From Nocardioidaceae bacterium (GTDB lineage: Bacteria > Actinomycetota > Actinomycetes > Propionibacteriales > Nocardioidaceae), in contig JAGIBL010000001.1 in the NCBI GenBank assembly GCA_017744365.1, positions 1,355,389 through 1,419,388 of the forward strand: a stretch of 64,000 bases of DNA. Reading direction: 5' to 3'. Under the pieces are notes generated by a model, which saw only the letters and a program-made list of their open reading frames with translations, made no database searches and was not told the DNA's origin. Positions 1 through 11,723 of this stretch are shown here, piece after piece. How positions within the stretch are numbered: the stretch's first letter is position 1; the number at the start of each line of letters is the position of its first letter. Both the position numbers and the translations under genes were made by a program.

Positions 1-81
1 CGTCGACTGACGACAACGCGGCCAGGCGCCGTGGATGGCGGCGCGCAGCAGGCAACAGGCGCGGGTCGGGCACCCTGGGTC

Positions 82-2094
82 TCAACCGAGATCGTGCGGG
101 TCCACCTGGACCCGGACGTGCGGCTCCTTGCGCGCCGAGCGCCGGGCCTGCATCGCCTGGAGGGCCGCGGACAGGTCCGCGCCGGCGGCCCGCGGGACCC
201 GTACGACGAGCCGCTGCTCGTCCTCGGCGGGTACCGGGCCGAGCACCTCCGCGCCCGCGGGGAGCTCGAGGGCCGCCCGGGCGGCGTCGAGCACCTCGGC
301 CGGGGCGGTGAGCGTGGCCACCCGCGAGGAGGGCGGCAGGTGGGCCTGCTGCCGCTCGGTGATCTCCCGGTCCGCGAAACCGCCCGCGTCCCAGCGGACC
401 AGCGCCTGCAGCGCCGGGTGCGCCGGGTCGCCGACCGCGAGCACCCGTCCGCCCGGGGCGACCAGGGCGGCCGCGTTGGACCAGCGGCGCAGCGCCTCCT
501 CGGCCGCGCGCAGGTCGGAGCGGGCCAGCAGCAGCCAGGTGTCGAGCAGCAGCACAGCCGCGTAGCCGCGCTCGGCGACCGGTTCCGCCCCCGGCGTGGA
601 GACCACCAGCGCGGGCTTGTCCGGGACGTCGGACAGCACCCGGTCCCCCGACGAGGTCCGCACCGGGACCGACGGGAACGCCCGGCCGAGCTCCTCCGCG
701 GTTCGGAGGTCCCCCAGCACCGGCGCGCGCAGCCCGTGCCCGCCGCAGACCGGGCAGGTCCAGCCGGCCGCACTGGTCCCGCACCAGGCGCACGCGGGGG
801 CCGCGCCCGCGCCGACCACGCGCAGCGGTCCGTGGCAGACCTGGCAGTCGGCCGGGGTCCGGCAGCGGTCGCAGGCGAGCCGGAGCGCGTACCCGGCGCG
901 CGGGGTCTGGATCAGCACCGGCCCCTGCTCCAGGCCCGCCTTGATGGCCTCGAACGCGTCCGCGGGCAGCCGGGCACCGCGGCCGGCGGGGTCGCGCGCC
1001 ACCTGGAAGTCGGAGTCGCCGGCGACCTTGACCGTCACGCGGCGGCGCAGCTCCTCGCGGGGCAGCGCCACCTCGTGCGCCCAGCCGCTGCGCAGCAGGT
1101 ACTCGGCCTCGACGCTGCGGGCGTGCGACCCGAGCAGCACCGCGGTGCCGGCGAGCCGGGCGCGCAGCAGCAGCACCTCGCGGGCGTGCGGGTACGGCGC
1201 CCGCGGCTCGGCGAACAGGTCGTCGCCGTCGTCCCAGAGCGCGACCAGGCCGAGGTCGGCGACCGGGGCGAACGCGGCCGCCCGGGTGCCGAGGGCCACC
1301 CGCGCCCGGCCGCGGGAGAGCGCCAGGAAGGCGGCGTAGCGCTGGGCCGGGCCGGCATCGGCGGTGAGAACCACGTGCTGCCCGGGCTCGAGCCGGGCGG
1401 AGAGCGCGGTGTCCAGCCGCTCGACGTCGCGGTAGTCCGGCACGCAGACCAGGGCGCCCCGGCCGGAGGAGGCGGTCGCGACCACCGCCTCGGCCAGCAG
1501 CGGGGCCCAGTCGTCGCCGGGGCCGGCCGACCAGACGGCACGCGGCGTCTCGCCCCGAGTCAGCGACTCCAGCAGCCCCGCTCCCCCCTCGTACGACGAC
1601 CACCGCGCCGGGTCCGCGACGGCGGTCCAGGGCGGCGGGCTCGGGGTGGCCTTCTTCTCGGTGGTCGCGTGCCGTCCCGGGACCGCCAGCCGGAGCACGT
1701 CCGAGCGGGTCCCGGCGTACCGGGCGGCCACCTCGCCGACCAGCTCGGCGACCTCCGGGGTGAGGACCGGCTCGGCGCTGACCACGCGGCGCAGCGGCTG
1801 CAGCCGGCCCGGGTGCTCGCTGGCCACCGTACGGGAGATCAGGAAGCCGTCCACGTCCTGGCCGGCGAAACGCACCTTGACCCGGGCACCCGGCACCGCC
1901 GTCTCGGCCATCGTGGCCGGGACCGCGTAGTCGAACGGCCGGTCCAGGTGCGCCAGCGGCAGGTCGACGAGCACCTGGGCGACGGGGTCCTGCTCGGCCA
2001 GCACCAGCGGCTTCTTCTCGGCCGGGGGCTTGGCCCTCCGCGCCTCGGCACGCGCGATCCCGGGGAGCGAGAGCTCACCCTGGGGATCGGTCAT
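82..2094 (-). CDS. priA: PriA-like primosomal protein N', helicase-degenerate
   Basis: About 670 residues, matching PriA through its N-terminal DNA-binding region (LPLAHLDRPFDYAVP near residue 45) and its zinc-binding region (CDRCRTPADCQVC, then CAWCG and CPVCGG). In classical PriA these parts bind stalled forks and help reload DnaB. The Walker A and DEAH boxes are not recognisable: the P-loop place reads SAGPGDDWAP and the DEAH place reads LWDDGDD. Actinobacterial PriA proteins are known to be degenerate in this way, so this is probably a structural restart protein and not an active helicase. The start is placed at the ATG giving MTDPQGELSL; an ATG ten codons further upstream is possible. 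It lies downstream of metK, separated by a strong hairpin. Confidence 0.88.
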   Translation of the reverse strand: MTDPQGELSLPGIARAEARRAKPPAEKKPLVLAEQDPVAQVLVDLPLAHLDRPFDYAVPATMAETAVPGARVKVRFAGQDVDGFLISRTVASEHPGRLQPLRRVVSAEPVLTPEVAELVGEVAARYAGTRSDVLRLAVPGRHATTEKKATPSPPPWTAVADPARWSSYEGGAGLLESLTRGETPRAVWSAGPGDDWAPLLAEAVVATASSGRGALVCVPDYRDVERLDTALSARLEPGQHVVLTADAGPAQRYAAFLALSRGRARVALGTRAAAFAPVADLGLVALWDDGDDLFAEPRAPYPHAREVLLLRARLAGTAVLLGSHARSVEAEYLLRSGWAHEVALPREELRRRVTVKVAGDSDFQVARDPAGRGARLPADAFEAIKAGLEQGPVLIQTPRAGYALRLACDRCRTPADCQVCHGPLRVVGAGAAPACAWCGTSAAGWTCPVCGGHGLRAPVLGDLRTAEELGRAFPSVPVRTSSGDRVLSDVPDKPALVVSTPGAEPVAERGYAAVLLLDTWLLLARSDLRAAEEALRRWSNAAALVAPGGRVLAVGDPAHPALQALVRWDAGGFADREITERQQAHLPPSSRVATLTAPAEVLDAARAALELPAGAEVLGPVPAEDEQRLVVRVPRAAGADLSAALQAMQARRSARKEPHVRVQVDPHDLG

Positions 2095-2110
2095 GGGCGC
2101 TATCCAAGCA

Positions 2111-2146
2111 CTGAGCCCTCCCACCCCGAGGGGCAGGAGGGCTCAG
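2111..2146 (-). terminator. Hairpin terminator between metK and priA
   Basis: An 11-bp perfect stem (CTGAGCCCTCC pairing with GGAGGGCTCAG) closes a 14-base loop, 10 bases after the metK stop. There is no U-tract, as is usual in high-GC actinomycetes. It probably ends metK transcription or weakens read-through into priA. The stop-codon context CTGAGTCCT of metK resembles the outer stem sequence CTGAGCCCT. Confidence 0.65.
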
Positions 2147-2156
2147 CGACCAGGAC

Positions 2157-3353
2157 TCAGATGCCGGCGGCCTTCTTCAGGTCCTCGGCGCGGTCGGTGC
2201 GCTCCCAGGTGAACTCGGGCAGCTCACGACCGAAGTGACCGTACGCGGAGGTCTTGGCGTAGATCGGGCGCTTCAGGTCCAGGTCGCGGATGATCGCGGC
2301 CGGGCGCAGGTCGAAGACCTCGAGGACTGCCTTCTGGATGGTCTCGTCGGAGACCACGCCGGTGCCGAAGGTCTCGATGAAGACACCGACCGGGGCGGCC
2401 TTGCCGATGGCGTAGGCGACCTGGGCCTCGCAGCGACGGGCCAGGCCCGCGGCGACGACGTTCTTCGCGACCCAGCGCATCGCGTAGGCAGCCGAGCGGT
2501 CCACCTTGGACGGGTCCTTGCCGGAGAAGGCGCCGCCGCCGTGGCGGGCCATGCCGCCGTAGGTGTCGACGATGATCTTGCGGCCGGTCAGACCGGCGTC
2601 GCCCATCGGACCGCCGACGACGAAGTTGCCGGTCGGGTTGACCAGCAGCCGGTAGCCCTCGGACGGGATCTCGAAGGTCTCCAGCACCGGGTCGATGACG
2701 TGCTTCTTGATGTCGGGCGCCAGGGTGCCGTCGAGGTCGATGCCCTCGGCGTGCTGGGTGGAGAGCACCACGGTGTCGATGCGGACCGGGCGGTCGTTCT
2801 CGTCGTACTCGATGGTGACCTGGGTCTTGCCGTCCGGGCGCAGGTAGTCCAGCGTGCCGTTCTTGCGGACCTCGGTCAGCTTCTCGGCGAGCCGCTGGGC
2901 GATGCTGATCGGGAGCGGGAACAGCTCCTTGGTGTCGTCGCAGGCGTAGCCGAACATCAGGCCCTGGTCGCCGGCGCCCTGCTTGTCGAGCTCGTCGCCG
3001 GAGCCGCCGACGCGGGACTCGTGACCGACGTCGACGCCCTGCGCGATGTCGGGCGACTGCTGGCCGAGCGCGATCTGGACACCACAGGAGTTGCCGTCGA
3101 AGCCCTTGACGGAGGAGTCGTAGCCGATCTCCAGGATCTTCTCGCGGACCAGCTGGGCGATCGGCGCGTAGGTCTTCGTGGTCACCTCACCGGCGACGAC
3201 GACCAGCCCGGTGGTCAGCAGCGTCTCGCAGGCGACCCGGCTGTCGGGGTCGTCGGTCAGCAGCGCGTCCAGCACCGTGTCGCTGATCGCGTCGGCGATC
3301 TTGTCCGGGTGACCCTCGGTCACGGACTCGGAGGTGAACAGACGTCCAGTCAC
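2157..3353 (-). CDS. metK: S-adenosylmethionine synthetase
   Basis: A 398-residue cytosolic enzyme that makes S-adenosylmethionine from methionine and ATP. Family signatures are all visible: EGHPDKIAD near the N-terminus (ATP-phosphate-binding His), [15 protein letters not shown] in the middle, and the glycine-rich loop [16 protein letters not shown] near residue 260. Length is normal for the family. It follows coaBC on the same strand with a 136-base gap that contains a candidate promoter and a leader hairpin, so it can be transcribed on its own. No SAM riboswitch was recognised in that leader. Confidence 0.97.
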   Translation of the reverse strand: MTGRLFTSESVTEGHPDKIADAISDTVLDALLTDDPDSRVACETLLTTGLVVVAGEVTTKTYAPIAQLVREKILEIGYDSSVKGFDGNSCGVQIALGQQSPDIAQGVDVGHESRVGGSGDELDKQGAGDQGLMFGYACDDTKELFPLPISIAQRLAEKLTEVRKNGTLDYLRPDGKTQVTIEYDENDRPVRIDTVVLSTQHAEGIDLDGTLAPDIKKHVIDPVLETFEIPSEGYRLLVNPTGNFVVGGPMGDAGLTGRKIIVDTYGGMARHGGGAFSGKDPSKVDRSAAYAMRWVAKNVVAAGLARRCEAQVAYAIGKAAPVGVFIETFGTGVVSDETIQKAVLEVFDLRPAAIIRDLDLKRPIYAKTSAYGHFGRELPEFTWERTDRAEDLKKAAGI

Positions 3354-3372
3354 TGTGTCTCCTGTTGGTTCC

Positions 3373-3391
3373 CTGGCCGGATCTCGGCCAG
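3373..3391 (-). promoter_or_regulatory. Leader hairpin upstream of metK
   Basis: A perfect 7-bp inverted repeat (CTGGCCG / CGGCCAG) with a 5-base loop, 19 bases before the metK start codon. It would lie in the 5' untranslated region and could affect translation or mRNA stability. No known riboswitch core was recognised around it, so its role is open. Confidence 0.35.
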
Positions 3392-3429
3392 TGGCTACAT
3401 GCTCGGGCGTTTGTCGCCTGAACGTGGTC

Positions 3430-3435
3430 AGAATA
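3430..3435 (-). promoter_or_regulatory. Candidate metK -10 element
   Basis: Read on the minus strand the hexamer is TATTCT, an AT-rich stretch in a GC-rich gap and about 75 bases ahead of metK. The place 17 bases upstream reads GTCTCA, a poor -35 match. The call rests mainly on local AT content and position. Confidence 0.3.
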
Positions 3436-3452
3436 ACGAATCGTCCTCATGC

Positions 3453-3468
3453 TGAGACTGAGGTCTCA
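3453..3468 (-). terminator. Small hairpin after coaBC
   Basis: TGAGAC and GTCTCA form a 6-bp stem with a 4-base loop. The palindrome lies upstream of the candidate metK promoter and downstream of no minus-strand gene except metK itself, so an operator is as likely as a terminator. It may be chance. Confidence 0.2.
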
Positions 3469-3489
3469 CACGGGCCGCCCCCGCTGTTG

Positions 3490-4731
3490 CTAACGGTCTC
3501 GGAGCAATTCGGTCACGCGGTCCCAGATCACCTGCGCCAGCGCGCTCTTGGAGCCGCGCGGGACGCTGGTGCTGCTGCCGTCCTTGCCCAGCACGACGGC
3601 CTCGTTGTGCTCCTCGCCGAACACCTTGCCGCCGCCCACGTCGTTGACCACGAGCAGGTCGCAGCCCTTGCGCGCCAGCTTGGTGCGGGCGTGATCCATC
3701 ACGGTGCCGTTCTGGTCACCGGTCTCGGCGGCGAACCCGACCACGACGATCCCCGGGTGCGGCCGTTCGTGGGCCAGGCCGGCGAGGATGTCGGGGTTCT
3801 GGGTCAGCTCGATGGTCGGCGAGCTGCCGTCCTCGGCCTTCTTGATCTTCGAGTCGGCGTACGACGAGGGCCGGAAGTCGGCCGGGGCCGCGGCCATCAC
3901 CACGGCGTCCGCGGTCGCGCTCGCCGCCACCACCTGCTCCTGCAGCTCGGCGGTGGTGACGACCTTCACCACCTTGACGCCGGCCGGGTCGGGCAGGGTC
4001 GTGTTCGCGGCCACCAGGGTCACCTCGGCGCCGCGGGCGGCCGCGGTCCGCGCGAGCGCGTAGCCCTGCAGCCCCGAGGAGCGGTTGCCGAGGAAGCGGA
4101 CCGGGTCCAGGTACTCGCGGGTGCCGCCGGCGGAGACGACGACGCGACGGCCGGCCAGGTCCAGCTCGCGGGCACCGCCACGGGCGAGCAGGTCGGTGGC
4201 GAGCGCGAAGATCTCGGCCGGCTCGGGCAGCCGGCCCTTGCCGGTGTCCACGCCGGTCAGGCGACCCTCGGCGGGCTCGATGACCAGGGCGCCGCGCTCG
4301 CGCAGGGTGGCCACGTTGGCCGCGGTGGCGGCGTTCTCCCACATCTCGGTGTGCATCGCCGGGGCGTAGACGACCGGGCAGCGCGCGGTGAGCAGGGTGT
4401 TGGTGAGCAGGTCGTCGGCGAGGCCGTGGGCAGCCTTGGCGAGCAGGTCGGCGGTGGCCGGGGCGACCACGACCAGGTCGGCGCTCTGCCCGATGCGCAC
4501 GTGCGGTACCTGGTGCACGTCGTCCCAGACCTCGGTGTGCACCGGCTTGCCGGACAGCGCCGCCCAGGTGGGGGCTCCGACGAACTCCAGCGCGGCCCTG
4601 GTCGGGACCACGGTCACGTCGTGGCCGGACTCGGTGAACCGGCGGAGCAGCTCACAGGCCTTGTACGCAGCGATCCCGCCGCTCACGCCGAGGACGACGT
4701 GAGGACGGGATCGTTCAGGTTGCGCGTTCAC
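3490..4731 (-). CDS. coaBC: Bifunctional phosphopantothenoylcysteine decarboxylase / phosphopantothenate-cysteine ligase
   Basis: A 413-residue two-domain enzyme of coenzyme A synthesis. The N-terminal flavoprotein CoaC half shows GVSGGIAAYKACELLRRF, VAPATADLLAKAAHG and PAMHTEMWENAAT, which carry the flavin site and the decarboxylase active site. The C-terminal CoaB half shows SAGGTREYLDPVRF and GNRSSGLQGYALA, the nucleotide-binding core of the ligase. It lies 13 bases after rpoZ, in the gmk-rpoZ-coaBC order common in actinomycetes. Confidence 0.96.
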   Translation of the reverse strand: MNAQPERSRPHVVLGVSGGIAAYKACELLRRFTESGHDVTVVPTRAALEFVGAPTWAALSGKPVHTEVWDDVHQVPHVRIGQSADLVVVAPATADLLAKAAHGLADDLLTNTLLTARCPVVYAPAMHTEMWENAATAANVATLRERGALVIEPAEGRLTGVDTGKGRLPEPAEIFALATDLLARGGARELDLAGRRVVVSAGGTREYLDPVRFLGNRSSGLQGYALARTAAARGAEVTLVAANTTLPDPAGVKVVKVVTTAELQEQVVAASATADAVVMAAAPADFRPSSYADSKIKKAEDGSSPTIELTQNPDILAGLAHERPHPGIVVVGFAAETGDQNGTVMDHARTKLARKGCDLLVVNDVGGGKVFGEEHNEAVVLGKDGSSTSVPRGSKSALAQVIWDRVTELLRDR

Positions 4732-4744
4732 CGGGAGGCCCGCG

Positions 4745-5053
4745 TCACTCGCCCGCGGGCTCCGCGGCGGTCGGGGCGGCCTCGTCGGGGTCGATGTCCT
4801 CGCAGACCAGGAGGTCGTCGTTGATCTCGCGCAGCGCGATCGAGAGCGGCTTCTCCTGGACGTGCGTGTCCACCAGCGGGCCGACGTACTCGAGCAGGCC
4901 CTCGCCGAGCTGGGAGTAGTAGGCGTTGATCTGACGCGCCCGCTTGGCGCTGTAGAGCACCAGCTTGTACTTGGAGTCGGTCTTGGTCAGCAGGTCGTCG
5001 ATCGGGGGGTTGGTGATCCCCTCGGCGACGGGCTTGGTGCCGGACACGCTCAT
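4745..5053 (-). CDS. rpoZ: RNA polymerase omega subunit
   Basis: A 102-residue protein that stabilises the beta' subunit during RNA polymerase assembly. The omega core is clear: [18 protein letters not shown], then [18 protein letters not shown], and [12 protein letters not shown]. The acidic, Ala/Pro-rich tail is variable in the family. It is preceded by gmk at 46 bases and followed closely by coaBC, the usual neighbourhood. A longer start five codons upstream in another frame has no family support. Confidence 0.95.
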   Translation of the reverse strand: MSVSGTKPVAEGITNPPIDDLLTKTDSKYKLVLYSAKRARQINAYYSQLGEGLLEYVGPLVDTHVQEKPLSIALREINDDLLVCEDIDPDEAAPTAAEPAGE

Positions 5054-5099
5054 CGAGCCTCACAAAAGCTAGGAAGTCGGAAATCCCGGGCAGACAGCC

Positions 5100-5657
5100 T
5101 CAGGACCGCATCAACTCTACCAACTCTTCGGCGGCAGCGGGAATCGTGTGGTTGACCACGGTGGCGTCGAACTCGGCCTCCGCGGCCAGCTCGGCCCGCG
5201 CGGTCTCCAGCCGGCGCTCCCGCTCGGCCTCGCTCTCGGTGCCCCTGCCGACCAGCCGGCGGACCAGCTCCTCCCAGCTCGGCGGCGCCAGGAAGACGAA
5301 CCGGGCCTCGGGCATCCGCTCGCGGACCTGGCGGGCGCCCTGCAGGTCGATCTCCAGCAGCGCGGGCCTGCCCGCGCGCAGCGCCTCGGCGACCGGGCCG
5401 CGCGGGGTGCCGTACCGGGCCGCCTTGTGCACCACCGCCCACTCGAGCAGCTCCTCGTCGGCGATCATCCGGTCGAACTCGGCGTCGGAGACGAAGTGGT
5501 AGTGCACGCCGTCGATCTCGCCGGGCCGCCGGGGGCGCGTGGTGGCGGAGACGGAGATCCAGATCTCGGGGTGGTGCTCGCGCAGGTACGCCGTCACGGT
5601 GCCCTTCCCGACCGCGGTCGGGCCGGCCAGGACCGTCAGCCGGGTGGCCTCACTCAC
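5100..5657 (-). CDS. gmk: Guanylate kinase
   Basis: A 185-residue cytosolic enzyme that phosphorylates GMP to GDP. It shows the P-loop [16 protein letters not shown] at residues 10-25, the GMP-binding segment [19 protein letters not shown], and the lid region after [14 protein letters not shown]. The start is a GTG (MSEATRL) that overlaps the last 8 bases of mihF, indicating coupled translation of the mihF-gmk pair. Confidence 0.96.
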   Translation of the reverse strand: MSEATRLTVLAGPTAVGKGTVTAYLREHHPEIWISVSATTRPRRPGEIDGVHYHFVSDAEFDRMIADEELLEWAVVHKAARYGTPRGPVAEALRAGRPALLEIDLQGARQVRERMPEARFVFLAPPSWEELVRRLVGRGTESEAERERRLETARAELAAEAEFDATVVNHTIPAAAEELVELMRS

Positions 5658-5970
5658 CGTCGGGGAACTCGGCCACCAGGGCCGCGACCTGCTTGGCCCC
5701 CAGCCCGCGCACCCGGCGGCTCTCGGAGATCTTCAGCCGCTCCATCACCTGGGCGGCACGGACCTTGCCCAGCCCCGGCATCGACTGCAGCAGCTCGCTG
5801 ACCCGCATCTTGCCGATGACCTCGTTGTGCTCGCCCTCGGCCAGCACCTCGGCGATCGACGCGCCCGAGTGCTTGAGCCGGTTCTTCACCGCGGCCCGCT
5901 CCCGGCGCGAGGCGGCCGCCTTGTCCAGGGCGGCCTGACGCTGTTCGGGAGTGAGTGGTGGCAGAGCCAC
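5650..5970 (-). CDS. mihF: Actinobacterial integration host factor
   Basis: A 106-residue nucleoid-associated DNA-binding protein unrelated to E. coli IHF. The family start [17 protein letters not shown] follows a GTG codon, with a GAAGAAGAGG ribosome-binding stretch just upstream; this start was chosen over one 15 codons further up. The C-terminal helix-two-turns-helix region is visible as [20 protein letters not shown]. In actinomycetes this protein bends DNA and supports nucleoid organisation and phage integration. It is immediately upstream of gmk and overlaps it. Confidence 0.93.
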   Translation of the reverse strand: MALPPLTPEQRQAALDKAAASRRERAAVKNRLKHSGASIAEVLAEGEHNEVIGKMRVSELLQSMPGLGKVRAAQVMERLKISESRRVRGLGAKQVAALVAEFPDGE

Positions 5971-6058
5971 GGGGGCGACCTCTTCTTCTCGATGACCGGG
6001 AGCGGTGGGGAGCAATCTAGTCAGCAGGGCTGGCGGGCTGCAACGCGGCCTCCGGCGT

Positions 6059-6517
6059 CTACAGGCCGAGCTGGAGCTTGCAGACGTCTCGTGCCTGCTG
6101 GTCGATGCCGCTGAACGCGTCCACCACGTCCTGGTCGGCCACCTCGGAGGCGGCCTGGGCGATCCTGGTCTTCTCCGTGGCGGAAAGCCCGGCGGGCGGC
6201 TGCCCGTTCGCGAAGTCGCCCGGCTTCACGCCCGCCTTCTCGATGGCCTCGTCGAGGGAGTCCAGGGCGCTGAGCACGGTCTGCCACTCGTCGTCGAGGT
6301 CGTCGGGAGCCTTGGCCGCGAGCCGGTGCAGGGCAGGCAGGTTGCCGATCAGCGCCATTCCGGAGGAGTCGTCGGCGAAGACGCCCTGGTCCTTCTTCAG
6401 CGCGCCGCAGTAGGCGTCCTCGCCGCTCCCACCCCCGCACCCCGCCACCGCCGAGGCGGCGCAGATGAAAGCCACCAGGACGCTGAGGCGTCGCAGATGA
6501 AAGTCCTGGACTTTCAT
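6059..6517 (-). CDS. Small predicted lipoprotein with repeat-derived leader
   Basis: A 152-residue protein with an N-terminal hydrophobic leader (VLVAFICAASAVAGC) ending in a lipobox, so it is probably exported and lipidated on the Cys near residue 27. The rest is charged and soluble, with no recognised domain. The first codons are unusual: the start ATG lies inside a 45-base palindrome, and two 32-base direct repeats span the signal-peptide codons. The reading frame could therefore begin later, or the leader may have been shaped by repeat expansion. It follows pyrF by only 42 bases. Function unknown. Confidence 0.6.
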   Translation of the reverse strand: MKVQDFHLRRLSVLVAFICAASAVAGCGGGSGEDAYCGALKKDQGVFADDSSGMALIGNLPALHRLAAKAPDDLDDEWQTVLSALDSLDEAIEKAGVKPGDFANGQPPAGLSATEKTRIAQAASEVADQDVVDAFSGIDQQARDVCKLQLGL

Positions 6518-6566
6518 CTGCGACGCCTCGGCGGTTTTTGGGGTTTCATCTGAGACGCCTCAGCGG
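6449..6566. repeat. 32-base-period inverted repeat cluster between pyrF and the lipoprotein gene
   Basis: Four copies of a roughly 23-base unit. Plus-strand copies are at 6449-6471 and 6481-6503 (exactly 32 bases apart), with the shared core CGCAGATGAAAG. Inverted copies start with TTTCATCTG at 6512 and 6544, again 32 bases apart. The inner pair forms a 45-base palindrome at 6485-6529 with 22-bp perfect arms around a single T. The pyrF stop codon (6560-6562) is inside the outermost right copy, and the lipoprotein start codon (6515-6517) is inside the palindrome. A terminator for pyrF is the simplest role. Confidence 0.9.
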
Positions 6567-7387
6567 AGGAGGGTGGAGAAGGAGTCGTTGGCCTGCTGGA
6601 CGGCGGCGCGCAGGGCGGCCGGGTCGGGGCCGGCGCCGAGGATCTCGCGGGCCGAGTTCGGGACCACGTTCGCGAGCACGTCGCCGAAGATACGCCGGAC
6701 GGTCTCGGGGCTGCCGCCCTGAGCGCCGATGCCGGGAACCAGCAGTGGTCCGTTGATGCCGAGGTCCTCGCCGGTCTCCCCGATGGTGGCGCCGACCACC
6801 GCGCCGTACGAGCCCAGCGGCGTCGCCCCCGCGTTGGCCTCCCGGAGCGCGTCGAGCACCGTGCCGGCCACGGTGCGGCCGTCGGCGGTGCGGGCGTGCT
6901 GGAACTGCGGTCCCTCGGGGTTCGAGGTGAGCGCCAGCACGATCACGCCGGCCTCGTGCTTGGCGGCGGTCTCGAGCATCGGCGCGAGGCTGCCGAAGCC
7001 CAGGTACGGCGACGCCGTGATCGCGTCGACGGCCAGCGGCGAGGCCGGGTCGAGGTAGGCGTCGGCGTAGCCCTGCGCGGTGCTGCCGATGTCCCCGCGC
7101 TTGACGTCCAGGATCGCCAGCGCGCCGGCCTCCCGGATGGTCCGGATGGTCTCCTCCAGCACCGCGACGCCGGCGGACCCGAACCGCTCGAAGAACGCCG
7201 ACTGCGGCTTCACCGAGGCGCTCACCGGAGCCAGCGCCTCGGCGGCGGTCAGCGCGAAGGTGCGCAGCCCGTCGAGCGTGTCCGGCAGCCCCCAGGACAC
7301 CAGCAGCGCGCCGTGCGGGTCGATGCCCGGGCAGAACGGCCCGCGGGCATCCATCGCGGCCCGCAGCCGCGCACCGAAGGAACTCAT
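6560..7387 (-). CDS. pyrF: Orotidine 5'-phosphate decarboxylase
   Basis: A 275-residue enzyme for the last step of UMP synthesis. The type 2 OMP decarboxylase signature LDVKRGDIGSTAQGYADAYL has its lines of Asp and Lys catalytic residues intact, and the length fits this subtype. The start ATG overlaps the pyrD stop as ATGA. It is the last gene of the pyr operon, and its stop codon lies within the outer repeat of the 32-base-period hairpin cluster. Confidence 0.96.
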   Translation of the reverse strand: MSSFGARLRAAMDARGPFCPGIDPHGALLVSWGLPDTLDGLRTFALTAAEALAPVSASVKPQSAFFERFGSAGVAVLEETIRTIREAGALAILDVKRGDIGSTAQGYADAYLDPASPLAVDAITASPYLGFGSLAPMLETAAKHEAGVIVLALTSNPEGPQFQHARTADGRTVAGTVLDALREANAGATPLGSYGAVVGATIGETGEDLGINGPLLVPGIGAQGGSPETVRRIFGDVLANVVPNSAREILGAGPDPAALRAAVQQANDSFSTLLR

Positions 7388-8423
7388 CGTCGGTACTCCC
7401 TCGCGATTGCCTTGTTGAGCTTGCGCGGCCACAGCGGCCCCTCGTAGACGAACGCCGTGTAGCCCTGCAGCAGGTCGGCGCCCGCGGCAAGCCGGTCCAG
7501 CGCGTCGGCCGGCGTGGTGATGCCGCCGACCCCGACCAGGGTCATCTCGTCCCCCACCTGCGAGCGCAGCAGCCGGAGCACCTCCAGCGCGCGCTGCCTG
7601 ACCGGCGCACCGGAGACCCCGCCGGCACCGGCCTTCTCGATCTCGGCCGGCGTGGAGACCAGGTCCTCGCGACTGGTGGTGGTGTTGGTCGCGATGATGC
7701 CGTCGAGCCCGAGCGTGGTGGCCAGGTCGGCGACCTCGAGCACGTCCGCGTCGGCCAGGTCGGGGGCGATCTTGACCAGCAGCGGCAGGTGCTGGGTGGT
7801 GACGTCGTCGGCGCGGCGTCGTACGGCGGCGAGCAGGGGCTCGAGCTTCGCCACCGCCTGCAGGTCGCGCAGGCCGGGCGTGTTCGGCGAGGAGACGTTG
7901 ACCACCAGGTAGTCCGCGTACGGCGCGAGCAGGGTGGTGCTCTTCTCGTAGTCCGCGATCGCGGCGTCCTCGGGGACGACCTTGGTCTTGCCGATGTTGA
8001 CCCCGAGGACGGGGCCGGGCTTCCCGCGAGCGGCACGCTGCCGGAGTCGCTCGGCGACCACCTCGGCGCCGTCGTTGTTGAAGCCCATCCGGTTGATGAC
8101 CGCGCGGTCCTTGGGCAGCCGGGCCAGCCGCGGCTTGGGGTTGCCGGGCTGCCCCTCCCCCGTGATCGTGCCGACCTCGACGAACCCGAACCCGAGGGCG
8201 CCGAGCGCGTCGATGCCGACGGCGTTCTTGTCGAACCCGGCGGCCAGGCCGAGGACGCCCGGAAAGTCGATGCCCATCCGGCGGACCCCGGCCTTCGGGG
8301 CCAGCGCCCGGTCCGCCGCCCTCAGGCCCGGGCGAGCGGCCCGGACCGCCGCGAACGCCGCGTGGTGGGCCTGCTCGGGGTCGATCCGGGTCAGCACCTT
8401 GTCGAAGAGGATCCGGTAGCCGG

Positions 8424-8427
<4 letters not shown>
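7384..8427 (-). CDS. pyrD: Dihydroorotate dehydrogenase (quinone), class 2
   Basis: A 347-residue FMN enzyme oxidising dihydroorotate to orotate with quinone, at the inner face of the membrane. Class 2 features are visible: an N-terminal helix segment ([17 protein letters not shown]), [19 protein letters not shown], and [14 protein letters not shown] with the catalytic Ser, and later GVGGI. The start ATG was chosen because it overlaps the carB stop as ATGA; longer in-frame starts run into carB. Confidence 0.95.

Positions 8428-11706
<3,279 letters not shown>

Positions 11707-11723
<17 letters not shown>

Noticed and set aside
1..81. Possible start of a minus-strand gene at the left edge
   Set aside because: A frame beginning with TTG stays open to the edge, but fewer than 20 codons are visible, no ribosome-binding site is clear, and neither fmt nor rsmB N-termini are recognisable.
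31..2238. Long plus-strand open frame opposite priA
   Set aside because: It is a GC-codon shadow of priA: rich in Arg, Gly and Pro, with no family match. The same holds for the long plus-strand frames opposite metK, carB, aroB, alaS, relA and others.
3354..3489. SAM riboswitch ahead of metK
   Set aside because: The leader has only a simple hairpin; no conserved SAM-I, SAM-II or SAM-IV core could be traced.
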